Positions 8,141 through 16,387 of a DNA stretch of 64,000 bases are shown piece by piece. The stretch lies in assembly GCF_000175215.2 (NCBI RefSeq), contig NC_014816.1, positions 1,547,001 through 1,611,000 of the forward strand, written 5' to 3'. The position numbers were made by a program, and so were the translations under genes. This DNA is from Asticcacaulis excentricus CB 48. Its GTDB lineage: Bacteria > Pseudomonadota > Alphaproteobacteria > Caulobacterales > Caulobacteraceae. A model generated the notes under the pieces. That model did no database searches, had not been told where the DNA came from, and worked only from the letters and a program-made list of their open reading frames with translations. The first letter of the stretch is position 1. Each line of letters starts with the position of its first letter.

Positions 8141-8740
8141 TCAGAACTTCATGCCCAGACCCAGCCACACCGACTGCTGCATCAGTTCAGCCTTCACACC
8201 GTCGTCCTCGACATCGCCAAAGTCGGTGTAGCGGTATTCGATGCGGCCAAACACGCGGTCGCTGAAGGCGTGATCAGCCCCGATGCCCGCCGTCCAGCCG
8301 GCGACGGTTTCGGTCTCCTTCTCGCCGTCATATTCGACATAGGCGCGCGTCCCGGCGACTCCGGCCGCGCCGTAAAACAGGGTGTTGCCTGACACAAAAC
8401 CCAGACGTGCACGCACCGCGCCGGAATAGTCGATGCCGGTCTCGACCTCTTCGCCAAGCACCCTGTAACGGTCTTTGGCATTATTCCAGTTCAGATCGGT
8501 CTCGACGCCGAAAACTGCACCATTGCTTTGTGCATTGAAGCCCAGAATGACCCCCGCCGCTCCATTGCCGGTATCATCGGAGGCGCTTTCCGTGGTGGTG
8601 CCGGCACTATACGTCACCTCCAGCTTGGTCTTGGCATAGCCGCCCTGCCCCGCAATATAGGGGCCGGAGAAGTCTGCTGGAGACTGCGCCATGGCGGGCG
8701 CGGCGAAGGCGAGTGCGCCACTCAAAAACAGCGTTTTCAT
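8141..8740 (-). CDS. Outer-membrane beta-barrel protein (Omp25/RopB-like porin family)
   Basis: A 199-residue precursor. The ATG at 8740 has an AAGGAT site upstream and gives a clean signal peptide (MKTLFLSGALAFAAPAMAQ). The mature part is an 8-stranded-type barrel with alternating hydrophobic residues (GPYIAGQGGYAKTKLEV; FGRIEYRYTDFGDV). It ends in the C-terminal Phe (WLGLGMKF) typical of BAM substrates. This matches the small alphaproteobacterial outer-membrane barrels annotated as porin family or Omp25. It is monocistronic, with a terminator at 8064-8094. Function (envelope stability or adhesion) is not shown. Confidence 0.85.
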   Translation of the reverse strand: MKTLFLSGALAFAAPAMAQSPADFSGPYIAGQGGYAKTKLEVTYSAGTTTESASDDTGNGAAGVILGFNAQSNGAVFGVETDLNWNNAKDRYRVLGEEVETGIDYSGAVRARLGFVSGNTLFYGAAGVAGTRAYVEYDGEKETETVAGWTAGIGADHAFSDRVFGRIEYRYTDFGDVEDDGVKAELMQQSVWLGLGMKF

Positions 8741-8863
8741 CGGAGATCCTTCAGGTAATTGGTCAAGACAGCCGGATAAGGCGATCGCCATAAGGATTCG
8801 ATGAGTGCCCCCGGCCTGAACCTCAAGGACTAAGTCTGAATGCCTGACTGTGTCGAAAATGTC

Positions 8864-10495
8864 CTAAGCCCGGATCTGGCGAACGAAGCCGTCAACCTTG
8901 TCACTCAGTTCGCGGGCGCGGCCTTGCAAGGTTTCGCTGGCCCCGGCGACCTTTTGTGCCGTCAGGCCGGTGTTTTCCGCAGAATCGGTGACGTTTTGCA
9001 TATTGTCGGCGATTTCGCGCGCCCCGGCCGCCGTGGCGTGGATGGTATGCGAGATTTCCGCCGTCACCTGCGACTGCTGACCGACGGCCTCAGCGATGAC
9101 GCCGGTGCCCGCCTCAATCTCGGCAATAGTGCGCAGAATGTCATTCATCGCCTCAACCGACAACTGGGTCTCGGACTGAATGGCCCCCACTAGCGCCGAA
9201 ATATCGCCCAACGCCTTCGACACCTGATTGGACAGGGCCTTGACCTCAGAGGCCACAACCGCAAAGCCCCTGCCCGCCTCCCCGGCGCGCGCCGCCTCAA
9301 TGGTGGCATTGAGCGACAGGAGATTGATCTGCCCGGCAATGGTGTTAATCAAGCCGACGACATCGCCGATACGTCCCGAAGAATCGCTCAACCGTTGAAT
9401 CACCGACTTGGCCGCATCGCCTTTGACCGAGGCCACGCGCACCACGGCGGCGGCGTGTTCGGCCTGTTCGCGGATAGCGGCGATGGAGGCGGTCAGTTCT
9501 TCGGCCGCGGCGGCCACCTGAGCGGAGTTGGAGGCAGCGTTCTGCGAAATGCCGCAGACGCGATGGGTGCGCGTCTTGGTGTCCTGCGCGATATGGGTGA
9601 CGTTATCGGCTTCGCCTTTCAGCAGGGCCGTGGCTGAAACCACCTCGCTGACCACTGTCGTCACAGAGGCTTCCAGTTCGTCAGCCAGGGCATTCAGCGT
9701 GCAGCGACGCAGTTGTGCGGCGCGTTCAGCCTCATGCGCTTCGGTTTCCTGACGCTGGCGTTCCATATCGCTGATGCGCTGCGCCTGTTCGGCGGCGGCC
9801 TGCCGCGCGCGGGCTATGACCTGACGCGCCCGATAGACGCCGAGGCCGACACCCACCGCGCAAAGGGCCGCCAGCCCCAGACCGATTAGCAGGGCCAGAC
9901 GGATACGGTTCAAGCTAGCCTGATATTCTTTCAGCGTGATGTCCACCCCAACCAGACCGGCAAACTGTCCCGAGGCGTCGGTAAAGGGCGCATAGCCGGA
10001 CAGGAAGGTGCCCCATTTGTCGGTGACCGGTTCGCTTTCGGTTGCGCCTTTGCGGTCGCGAAAAGACTGAATCAGAAGCGGCGAGGCGTCTTTATACTCT
10101 TCCATTACCGACGAGGGCTCGCCAATGCTGCCGGTCGGCTGCACGTCGATAACAAAATAGACTTTACCCTCGCGCTCGACCATGGCGTAGATGAACGCCA
10201 GACGCTTGTCAGCATCGATCAGCTTCTGAAACGGCGCGGCGACGGCCTGATAATCGCTGCCCGCCTTGTCCGTGTCGGAGGTGAAGGTCGAAAGAGTTCC
10301 CGTATCCAGCAGGGCGGCGGCTTGATGCGACAGACCGTTCAGATTGTCACGAATCTCGGTCTTCATACCGTGCTGCGCCGTCATATAGACTGCCAGCGAC
10401 GCCACCAGCGCCACACCGAACACCAAAGCCCCCGCCAGCAAGCCGTCGCGCAGGGGCTTGATACCCTGAACCGTCATCTTCCGCCTCGTTTTCAT
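8864..10495 (-). CDS. Methyl-accepting chemotaxis protein
   Basis: A 543-residue transmembrane chemoreceptor. TM1 is at about 18-40 (LLAGALVFGVALVASLAVYM). A periplasmic sensor of about 160 residues contains VYFVIDVQPTG and VGVDITLKEY, a single Cache-like fold. TM2 is at about 200-220, with a short linker rather than a clear HAMP domain. The cytoplasmic signalling region (about 290-540) has the hairpin core GRIGDVVGLINTIAGQINLLSLNATIEAARAGEAGRGFAVVASEVKAL in two parts with the usual spacing. The ligand is unknown; the Cache-like fold often binds small organic acids. It is probably monocistronic. Confidence 0.92.
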   Translation of the reverse strand: MKTRRKMTVQGIKPLRDGLLAGALVFGVALVASLAVYMTAQHGMKTEIRDNLNGLSHQAAALLDTGTLSTFTSDTDKAGSDYQAVAAPFQKLIDADKRLAFIYAMVEREGKVYFVIDVQPTGSIGEPSSVMEEYKDASPLLIQSFRDRKGATESEPVTDKWGTFLSGYAPFTDASGQFAGLVGVDITLKEYQASLNRIRLALLIGLGLAALCAVGVGLGVYRARQVIARARQAAAEQAQRISDMERQRQETEAHEAERAAQLRRCTLNALADELEASVTTVVSEVVSATALLKGEADNVTHIAQDTKTRTHRVCGISQNAASNSAQVAAAAEELTASIAAIREQAEHAAAVVRVASVKGDAAKSVIQRLSDSSGRIGDVVGLINTIAGQINLLSLNATIEAARAGEAGRGFAVVASEVKALSNQVSKALGDISALVGAIQSETQLSVEAMNDILRTIAEIEAGTGVIAEAVGQQSQVTAEISHTIHATAAGAREIADNMQNVTDSAENTGLTAQKVAGASETLQGRARELSDKVDGFVRQIRA

Positions 10496-10571
10496 AAAAC
10501 GCTGGATTCGGTTTTACGGCCGCAATGGTTAATTTGAGTTAATTTTGCGCCGCACGTAAAAAGATTCACGT

Positions 10572-11702
10572 TTAGTCCAAGGTCAGTCGATAACGCTTAA
10601 GCGCGATAAAACTGGCCACAGTGATGAAGATCAACAGCGGCCAGATATTGTGCCACACAGCACTGGCGTCGGCGCCCTTGAGCATGATGCCCCGCACGGC
10701 ACGCAAAAAATGTGTCAGCGGGAAAACCGAACCGACCCACTGCGCCCATTCAGGCATACCTCGAAACGGAAACATAAAGCCTGACAACAGAATAGACGGC
10801 AGAAAGAAGAAGAAGGTCATCTGCATGGCCTGCATCTGGGTGCGGGCAATGGTTGAGAAAGTGAACCCGACGGCCAGATTAGCAATGATAAACAGACCGA
10901 CACAGGCCAGAAGCAGCCACGGCGAGCCTAGAAACGGCACGCCGAACACGAAGGTCGAGGCCAGCAACACGATACCCGTCTGGATCAGCCCCACCCCGAC
11001 ATAGGGGGTGATCTTGCCCACCATCACCTCCCACGGGCGCGCCGGCATAGCCAGCAGGTTTTCCAGCGTGCCGCGCTCGCGCTCACGCGTCATGGCCATC
11101 GAGGTAATCATGATCATAGTCATGGTCAGGATAACGCCGAGCAGACCCGGCACGATATTATACTGGGTGATGCCTTCGGGATTGTAGCGGCGATGCACCA
11201 CCACATCGACCAGAGGCTTTTGCCCTTGCAAGGTGGACCAGCTACGCCCTAATCCATCGTTGATTGCCCTTCGCACGATCTCGTTCATCTGTCCGACCGC
11301 CCCGGACGCCGCCGACGGGTCAGAAGCGTCCGCCGACAGCAGCAGTTGCGGCCGGTCTCCGCGCAGCAGGCCGCGCGTAAAGCCCGATGGCACCTCGACG
11401 ACAAAGGCCACCTCGCCATTTTGCAGCAGGCGATCGGCCTGCGCCGGGTCGAACACCTGCTGTTTGATGTCGAAATAGGTCGATTGGCGCATGGCGGCAA
11501 CGATCGACCGCACGGCAGGGCTGGTTTCTTCCAGATATACGGCGGTCGGCAGGTGGCGTGGATCGGAATTGATAGCGAAACCGAACAGGGTCAACTGGAG
11601 GATCGGCACCATGATCATCATGCCAAAGGTCATGCGGTCGCGCCGCATCTGGATAAATTCCTTGGCCAGTATGGCGAGGATGCGCTTCAGCGGGGCGATC
11701 AT
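10572..11702 (-). CDS. ABC-2 type transporter permease (YhhJ/YbhR-like)
   Basis: A 376-residue membrane subunit of an exporter. One N-terminal TM (about 25-45, FGMMIMVPILQLTLFGFAI) is followed by a large extracytoplasmic loop of about 130 residues and five C-terminal TMs. The loop after TM2 carries the ABC-2 motif RERERGTLENLLAMPARPWEVMVGK, near residues 205-230, which couples to the ATPase. It is last in the leftward operon tetR, hlyD, ATPase, mini-ORF, permease. Its ATG overlaps the preceding mini-ORF stop (ATGA). The substrate is unknown; relatives export hydrophobic drugs or bile-like compounds. Confidence 0.93.
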   Translation of the reverse strand: MIAPLKRILAILAKEFIQMRRDRMTFGMMIMVPILQLTLFGFAINSDPRHLPTAVYLEETSPAVRSIVAAMRQSTYFDIKQQVFDPAQADRLLQNGEVAFVVEVPSGFTRGLLRGDRPQLLLSADASDPSAASGAVGQMNEIVRRAINDGLGRSWSTLQGQKPLVDVVVHRRYNPEGITQYNIVPGLLGVILTMTMIMITSMAMTRERERGTLENLLAMPARPWEVMVGKITPYVGVGLIQTGIVLLASTFVFGVPFLGSPWLLLACVGLFIIANLAVGFTFSTIARTQMQAMQMTFFFFLPSILLSGFMFPFRGMPEWAQWVGSVFPLTHFLRAVRGIMLKGADASAVWHNIWPLLIFITVASFIALKRYRLTLD

Positions 11703-11797
11703 GATTTGTCCTCCGCCGCGTCCGCTTTTTCCGAGAGGAAGAACGGACCAAACCTGAAAGGCAAGGGCAGAGCGGCAAACACAGAGTCTTCTTTCAT
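11699..11797 (-). CDS. 32-residue mini-ORF coupling ABC ATPase to permease
   Basis: A short frame starting MKEDSVFAALPLPF. Its ATG overlaps the ATPase stop (ATGA at 11794-11797) and its own stop overlaps the permease ATG (ATGA at 11699-11702), so ribosomes could pass through all three frames. It ends DAAEDKS, while the ATPase ends SQAQDKS, and the DNA of the two ends is nearly identical (GCG-AGGACAA-TCATGA). A local duplication could therefore have created it. Whether the peptide matters or only couples translation is unknown. Confidence 0.45.
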   Translation of the reverse strand: MKEDSVFAALPLPFRFGPFFLSEKADAAEDKS

Positions 11798-12711
11798 GAC
11801 TTGTCCTGCGCCTGACTCATTAAATCGATGAAGACGTCTTCGAGGCTGGGGCGTTCGCGTCGCCACTGCGTGCCCGCTCCGCCTTCGCTGGCGATCAGGG
11901 CGTCGAGCTTAGCGGCATTGCTGTCGGAAACGTGCAGGGCCGAGCCGAAATAGGCTACGTGCTCAGCGCCATCACGGCCGCGCAAACGGTCGGCCAGTGC
12001 CCGCACACCGGGCCCTTCGGCAACCCAGGTGTGCAAGCCGCTCTCGTCGATAATGCGGCTAACCGGCCCCTGCGTCATCAACTGACCATAGGCGATATAG
12101 ACGATCTCATCGCAGCGCTCGGCCTCATCCATATAGTGGGTCGAAACCAGCACGGTCAGGCCTTCAGCGGCCAGCCGGTGAATCTGGTCCCAGAAGTCGC
12201 GGCGCGCCTGCGGATCGACCCCCGCCGTTGGTTCATCGAGCAGTAGCATGGCGGGGTTGTGCAGGGTACAAGCGGCCAGTGCCAGCCTCTGTTTCCAGCC
12301 GCCCGAAAGCGTACCAGCCAGTTGTTTCTGGCGGCTGCTCAGGCCAAGTGTTTCCAGAGTCTGATCAATAACTTGTTTTATATTCCTAAGCTCATAAAGC
12401 CGCGCCACAAACTCCAGATTTTCGCGGATCGACAGGTCCTCCCAGAAGGAGAATTTCTGAGTCATATACCCTACCTGCCGCTTGATCTGACCGCTGTCGG
12501 CTATGAGGTCGTAGCCAAGGCAGGTGCCCTGTCCTGCATCTGGTTTAAGAAGTCCGCATAACATGCGAATAGTTGTCGTTTTTCCGGAACCGTTGGGCCC
12601 TAGAAAGCCCCAGACCTGACCTCTAGGCATACGAATGGCTACGTTATCCACGGCCACGCGATCACCGAAGCGCTTGGTCAGGCCGTACACATCAATAGCA
12701 CGGTCAGTCAT
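11794..12711 (-). CDS. ABC transporter ATP-binding protein (YbhF/YhiH-like half)
   Basis: The cytoplasmic ATPase of the exporter, 305 residues from MTDRAIDVYGLTKRFG. The ATG at 12711 has GGGGAGG just upstream. Walker A is GPNGSGKTT, the Q-loop is in YMTQKFSFWEDLS, the signature is LSGGWKQR, Walker B is LLLDEPTAGVD, and the switch His is in VSTHYMDEAERC. The C-terminal 60 residues are the DUF4162-like extension typical of drug-exporting ATPases. The 181 bases between it and hlyD are a C/G-rich spacer with no gene. Confidence 0.95.
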   Translation of the reverse strand: MTDRAIDVYGLTKRFGDRVAVDNVAIRMPRGQVWGFLGPNGSGKTTTIRMLCGLLKPDAGQGTCLGYDLIADSGQIKRQVGYMTQKFSFWEDLSIRENLEFVARLYELRNIKQVIDQTLETLGLSSRQKQLAGTLSGGWKQRLALAACTLHNPAMLLLDEPTAGVDPQARRDFWDQIHRLAAEGLTVLVSTHYMDEAERCDEIVYIAYGQLMTQGPVSRIIDESGLHTWVAEGPGVRALADRLRGRDGAEHVAYFGSALHVSDSNAAKLDALIASEGGAGTQWRRERPSLEDVFIDLMSQAQDKS

Positions 12712-12892
12712 GGCCGCCTCCCCCTGTTTACGGAGGACGTGTCGGGGCGCAATCGCCGACAGGGGGGGCCATATCGGCGCGGTCTGCCCCTCCCACCGCT
12801 TCGCGGTCTCCCCTCCCCGCCAAGCAGAGAGGGAGAAAGGCCCACATCTTTTATACCTCCCCCGCTTACTGAAGCGTGGGAATTGCCCGTCT

Positions 12893-13828
12893 TCATAGTG
12901 CCACATCCACAGGCTGACCGGCCTTAAGAACGTCGGGCCTTTGCGGCGTCGCCTCGATCAGAAAGACCAGTTTCTTGCGTTCGCGCACCGAATAGATGAC
13001 CGGCGGCGTAAACTCGGCCTCCGGCGACACATAGCGCACCTTCGCCGTCTGCGCCTGACATCCGTCACAGGATAGGCGGATCGTCTGCCCGATCCTGATC
13101 TTCGCCAGATCACCCTGCGGCACGTAAAAGCGCACAAATTCGCGCCCCCCGGGATAGACACTGAGCACCGGCGTACCTGCGGCGACAAACTCCCCGGCCT
13201 CGCGCAGACGCCGCTCGACCTGCCCATTCAAGCGCGCCTTCACCGCCCGCTCGTCCAGCATCCATTGGGCCTGAGATGCCTCGGCCCCGGCGGCCTGCGC
13301 CTGAGCCTGCGCGGCGGCCAGTTGATCCGTCCGCGCCGCCTGACGACGCGCTACTATACTACGTTCAATGGCGGCGACATTGGCTTCGGCCGCCTGCCGT
13401 GTGGCCCTGAGCTGATCGAGTTTGGCCTGAGACACATAGCCCTGCGGTGCCAGTTTGGCGTAGCGCGCCTCTTCGGAACGGGCGAGATCGAGCGAAGCGC
13501 GCGCCTGATCGCGCTCTTTCAGCAGGGGCGCAATATCCGCCTCGCGCGCGCCCTTGCTGAGGTCGGTCGCCGTCGCTTCGGCGGCGCGCCTCTGGCTCTC
13601 TGCGCCGCTTAAAGCCTGCTGCTGCTGTGTCGCGTCGAGCGTAAACAAGGGCTCACCTGCGCTGACCGTCGCCCCGTCATCGACATAGACCTGCGTCAGC
13701 CAGCCGGATTGCGGCGCGGCCACCGCCACCGACTGCGCCTCGACATAACCCGTATAGTGCCCGGCCTCTTCGCGCGCGCAGGCGCTTAAGCATAACGGCA
13801 AACACAGAAGCGCGTAGCGACGACTCAT
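12893..13828 (-). CDS. HlyD/YbhG-family periplasmic adaptor lipoprotein
   Basis: The membrane-fusion subunit of the exporter, 311 residues. The lipobox LSAC at about 14-17 (after MSRRYALLCLPLC) predicts a lipid-anchored periplasmic protein. A barrel-sandwich hybrid half comes next (VAVAAPQSGWLTQVYVDDGATVSAGEPLF). A long Ala/Gln/Arg-rich coiled-coil hairpin follows (about 70-190). The second lipoyl half and a beta-barrel end the protein (VPQGDLAKIRIGQ). It overlaps the upstream tetR gene by 4 bp, so the two are translationally coupled. Confidence 0.92.
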   Translation of the reverse strand: MSRRYALLCLPLCLSACAREEAGHYTGYVEAQSVAVAAPQSGWLTQVYVDDGATVSAGEPLFTLDATQQQQALSGAESQRRAAEATATDLSKGAREADIAPLLKERDQARASLDLARSEEARYAKLAPQGYVSQAKLDQLRATRQAAEANVAAIERSIVARRQAARTDQLAAAQAQAQAAGAEASQAQWMLDERAVKARLNGQVERRLREAGEFVAAGTPVLSVYPGGREFVRFYVPQGDLAKIRIGQTIRLSCDGCQAQTAKVRYVSPEAEFTPPVIYSVRERKKLVFLIEATPQRPDVLKAGQPVDVAL

Positions 13829-14460
13829 GGCCTCACTCCTCTCAGGAACGTCTCGACATGGGCTTTCAGATAGGGCCGCGCCTTGACCGCCGGGGCGCTG
13901 ATCTCACCAAAGGTGAAGTACCACAGCGCCGCCTTGACCACCGGCGCGATGAACAGATGCGCGTACATCTTCGGTTCACCGGCGATCAGTTCCCCACGCG
14001 CTATGGCCCGCCGGAACAGGCCTTCCACCGCCTCCAGTACCGGCGTGATGACCTCATCATGATAAAAGCGCGCCAGTTCGGGAAAGCGCGAGGCTTCGCG
14101 CACCAGCAGCTTGGGATAAAGCGGCACGGTGCCCGCGTCGATTTTGCCACCGATAAAGTGCGTCACGCGCTTCAAAAGCCAGCCCACCGGGCCGTTATAA
14201 TGGTTGAGCACAAACAGGATGCGCCCGACGCGTGGCAAGACGTCCCGCCGCAGCAAGGCCGCAAACAGCGCCTCCTTGGTCGGGAAATAGAGATAGACCG
14301 TGCCCTTGGACACGCCCGCCGCCGCCGCCACATCGTCCATGCGCGTATCGGCAAAGCCGTGGCGACTGAACAGGTCATAGGCCGCCCGCAACAGGGCATC
14401 GCGGCGGACATCGGGAGACAGGCGCAGACGTTTTTGAGGCAGGAGAGTAGACATTTTCAC
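13825..14460 (-). CDS. TetR/AcrR-family regulator of the ABC exporter operon
   Basis: A 211-residue DNA-binding protein. The N-terminal helix-turn-helix is typical (LLRAAYDLFSRHGFADTRMDDVAAAAGVSKGTVYLYFPTKEALF). The C-terminal part resembles the TetR_C ligand and dimer domain (VREASRFPELARFYHDEV). It is first in its own operon, and a near-perfect inverted repeat sits immediately upstream of its ATG, so it probably represses itself and the exporter. The inducer is unknown. Confidence 0.92.
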   Translation of the reverse strand: MKMSTLLPQKRLRLSPDVRRDALLRAAYDLFSRHGFADTRMDDVAAAAGVSKGTVYLYFPTKEALFAALLRRDVLPRVGRILFVLNHYNGPVGWLLKRVTHFIGGKIDAGTVPLYPKLLVREASRFPELARFYHDEVITPVLEAVEGLFRRAIARGELIAGEPKMYAHLFIAPVVKAALWYFTFGEISAPAVKARPYLKAHVETFLRGVRP

Positions 14461-14482
14461 TTACTGACTGACTGGTCAGTAA
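14461..14482. promoter_or_regulatory. Operator-like inverted repeat upstream of tetR
   Basis: TTACTGAC and GTCAGTAA form an 8-bp perfect inverted repeat with a 6-base spacer, directly next to the TetR start codon. Position and symmetry fit an autorepression operator. Confidence 0.7.
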
Positions 14483-14552
14483 GTAATATCACAGCGCTAC
14501 ACAGACGACAAGCGGGCCCCGGAGCGTTCGGCTATCTGCAACGTCTGACGCC

Positions 14553-14628
14553 ATGTAACACAAACCTGACATTTTTTTCTCATGTCAGGTTGACATTACA
14601 TTTTTGCGATGTAAGCTTAACCTTACAT
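14553..14628. promoter_or_regulatory. Array of seven TKACAT half-sites upstream of the XRE operon
   Basis: TTACAT/TGACAT or their complements begin at 14553, 14567, 14582, 14591, 14596, 14609 and 14623. One pair forms a hairpin (CCTGACAT at 14565 with ATGTCAGG at 14582). TTGACA at 14590-14595 could be the -35 box. The array lies 40-115 bases before the first gene and probably binds the XRE regulator encoded in the operon. Confidence 0.6.
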
Positions 14629-14668
14629 CCGGCCCGATGTCCTTTCACCTTTGCCAAGGACGACACCC

Positions 14669-15058
14669 ATGAACCTGAAAACACCCGCCGCCGAATACGC
14701 GATTCAAATGACCCTCTGGATGGCGCTCTATGCTGGCCTGCTGATCGGCGCGATCCTGTATATCAAGGCCAATCACCCGACGGGTCCGCTGCTGTACGCA
14801 CTGGCCGTCCTGCCCGCCCTGCCCATTGGCGGCACCATTGTCACCTTCCTGCGCTTTATCGAGCGGTCGGATGAATTTATCCGCGCCATGATGGTCCGCC
14901 GCGTCCTGATCGCCATGGGCCTCACCCTGTTCCTTAGCACCGTCATCGGCTTTATCGAGAACTTCACCGAAACCCAGTTGATCGAGCGCTATCTGGTCTA
15001 TCCCATGTTCTGGGCCTGCTTCGGTCTGGCCTCGCCCTTCATCCGGGGCAGCAAATGA
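14669..15058 (+). CDS. Four-helix inner-membrane protein in XRE operon
   Basis: A 129-residue protein from ATG 14669 (AAGGACG upstream). Four membrane segments are visible (about 12-36, 42-62, 80-97 and 107-123). A charged cytoplasmic loop contains RFIERSDEFIRAMMVRR. I do not know its function. Small membrane proteins paired with a YozG-like XRE regulator are common in Gram-negative genomes. Its stop overlaps the regulator's start (ATGA), indicating translational coupling. Confidence 0.85.
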   Translation: MNLKTPAAEYAIQMTLWMALYAGLLIGAILYIKANHPTGPLLYALAVLPALPIGGTIVTFLRFIERSDEFIRAMMVRRVLIAMGLTLFLSTVIGFIENFTETQLIERYLVYPMFWACFGLASPFIRGSK

Positions 15059-15267
15059 AGAACCGCCTGAAAGACCTGCGCACTGAGGCCGGTCTGACCC
15101 AGGCCGATCTGGCCGCCCGCCTCAACGTCTCGCGGCAGGCCGTTATCGCCATCGAGTCCGACAAACATGATCCGTCGCTCGATCTGGCCTATCGTATCGC
15201 CGCCATTTTCGACCTTGCCGTCGAAGCGATTTTTGAAAATCCGCATCGCCTGAACTCAGGCGAATAA
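15055..15267 (+). CDS. Small XRE-family transcriptional regulator (YozG-like)
   Basis: A 70-residue Cro/CI-type protein that is almost only a helix-turn-helix (LRTEAGLTQADLAARLNVSRQAVIAIESDKHDPSL), followed by the LAYRIAAIFDLAVEAIF helix typical of YozG-like regulators. It sits between the membrane protein and a hydrolase, overlapping the former by 4 bp. The half-site array at 14553-14628 is its probable operator. Autoregulation is inferred from position. Confidence 0.92.
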   Translation: MKNRLKDLRTEAGLTQADLAARLNVSRQAVIAIESDKHDPSLDLAYRIAAIFDLAVEAIFENPHRLNSGE

Positions 15268-15292
15268 GAAACTGATCTGAAAAGGAAATCCT

Positions 15293-16231
15293 ATGTTCAA
15301 GCGCTTTATTGCAAAGCCTTCGCGCTACCACTTTGCCATTTGGGTCGTGGTCGCCCTGGGCATCCTCGCCGCCAACCTGTCGGCCGCCAAATCCGCCACC
15401 CTTTACCCCGATGCCCCCACGGCGCGCTTTTCGGTTGAGGTGGTGGGCACAGGCCCCGACCTGATCCTTATTCCCGGCCTCAACTGCTCGCGCGAAGTGT
15501 GGGAGGCCACGGCCGAACGCCTCAAAGGTCGCTATCGCCTGCACCTGCTGCACATCGCCGGTTTTGCCGGTGAGCCCGCCGGCGGCAATGCCGAAGGCCC
15601 GGTCATCACCCCGTCCGTTGAGGCGCTGAACGCTTATATCGCGCAAAACAAGCTGAAAGACCCAATCGTGGTGGGTCATTCGCTGGGCGGGCTGATGGGA
15701 CTCAAGCTGGCCACCCGCCACCCGCAGGCTCTGTCCAAGCTGATCGTCGTCGATGCCCTGCCCTTTATCGGCGTGCTGTTCAACCCGGTCGCCACGGTCG
15801 ATACCATCGCCCCGCAGGCCGCTCAGTTGCGCGACGCCCAGCTTAAGGTCGATGACACCACCTATAAGGCACAGCAGGACGCCGCCCGTGCCGCTCTGGC
15901 GGCAGCCACCACGGATGCCGAACGCAACCAACGCCGCATCGCCCTGTGGACGGCGCTGAGCGACCGCCGCGCCTCGGCTCAGGCCTTCTATGACGACATG
16001 ACCATGGACCTGCGCCCTGAGCTTTCGAAGATCACCGCCGCGGTGACCGTCCTCGTCCCGCACCACGCCTCCATGCCCTTTACGGCGGAACAGACCTTTG
16101 GCTTCTATACGCAACAATATAGCGGCACGGCCAAACTCAATATTGTCGGCATCAAGGATAGCCGCCACTTCATCATGTACGATCAGCCACAGGCCTTCGC
16201 CGAGGCGCTGGATGCCGCATTGCAAAAATAA
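15293..16231 (+). CDS. Alpha/beta-hydrolase, membrane-anchored or exported
   Basis: A 312-residue serine hydrolase with an N-terminal hydrophobic segment at about 15-33 (FAIWVVVALGILAANL). The nucleophile elbow is GHSLGG (about 127-132), the oxyanion region is LIPGLNCSREVW, and a C-terminal catalytic His lies in DSRHFIMYD. An Ala/Thr/Gln-rich cap insertion lies at about 180-220. The ribosome binding site AAAGGAAAT is well placed. It is third in the operon with the membrane protein and XRE regulator and is followed by a terminator. The substrate is unknown. Confidence 0.88.
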   Translation: MFKRFIAKPSRYHFAIWVVVALGILAANLSAAKSATLYPDAPTARFSVEVVGTGPDLILIPGLNCSREVWEATAERLKGRYRLHLLHIAGFAGEPAGGNAEGPVITPSVEALNAYIAQNKLKDPIVVGHSLGGLMGLKLATRHPQALSKLIVVDALPFIGVLFNPVATVDTIAPQAAQLRDAQLKVDDTTYKAQQDAARAALAAATTDAERNQRRIALWTALSDRRASAQAFYDDMTMDLRPELSKITAAVTVLVPHHASMPFTAEQTFGFYTQQYSGTAKLNIVGIKDSRHFIMYDQPQAFAEALDAALQK

Positions 16232-16259
16232 CGCCTTGTAGTTGAGAGTTTTTATCACG

Positions 16260-16290
16260 ACGGATGACCTCTTGCGGGGTCATCCGTTTT
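16260..16290 (+). terminator. Rho-independent terminator
   Basis: ACGGATGACC (16260-16269) pairs with GGTCATCCGT (16278-16287), followed by TTT. It closes the XRE-hydrolase operon. Confidence 0.85.
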
Positions 16291-16387
16291 CGATTAGCGT
16301 TCATCTTTGCAATCCTGAGGATCAGGTTTGTTTCGCCGCGGAAACCTGTACGGGCGGGCTTTATTTGCCTTCGGGGGAGGGAATGAG

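Noticed and set aside
12712..12906. N-terminal extension of the ABC ATPase
   Set aside because: The extra 65 residues come from a C/G-rich spacer with no similarity to ATPases. ATG 12711 has a strong binding site.
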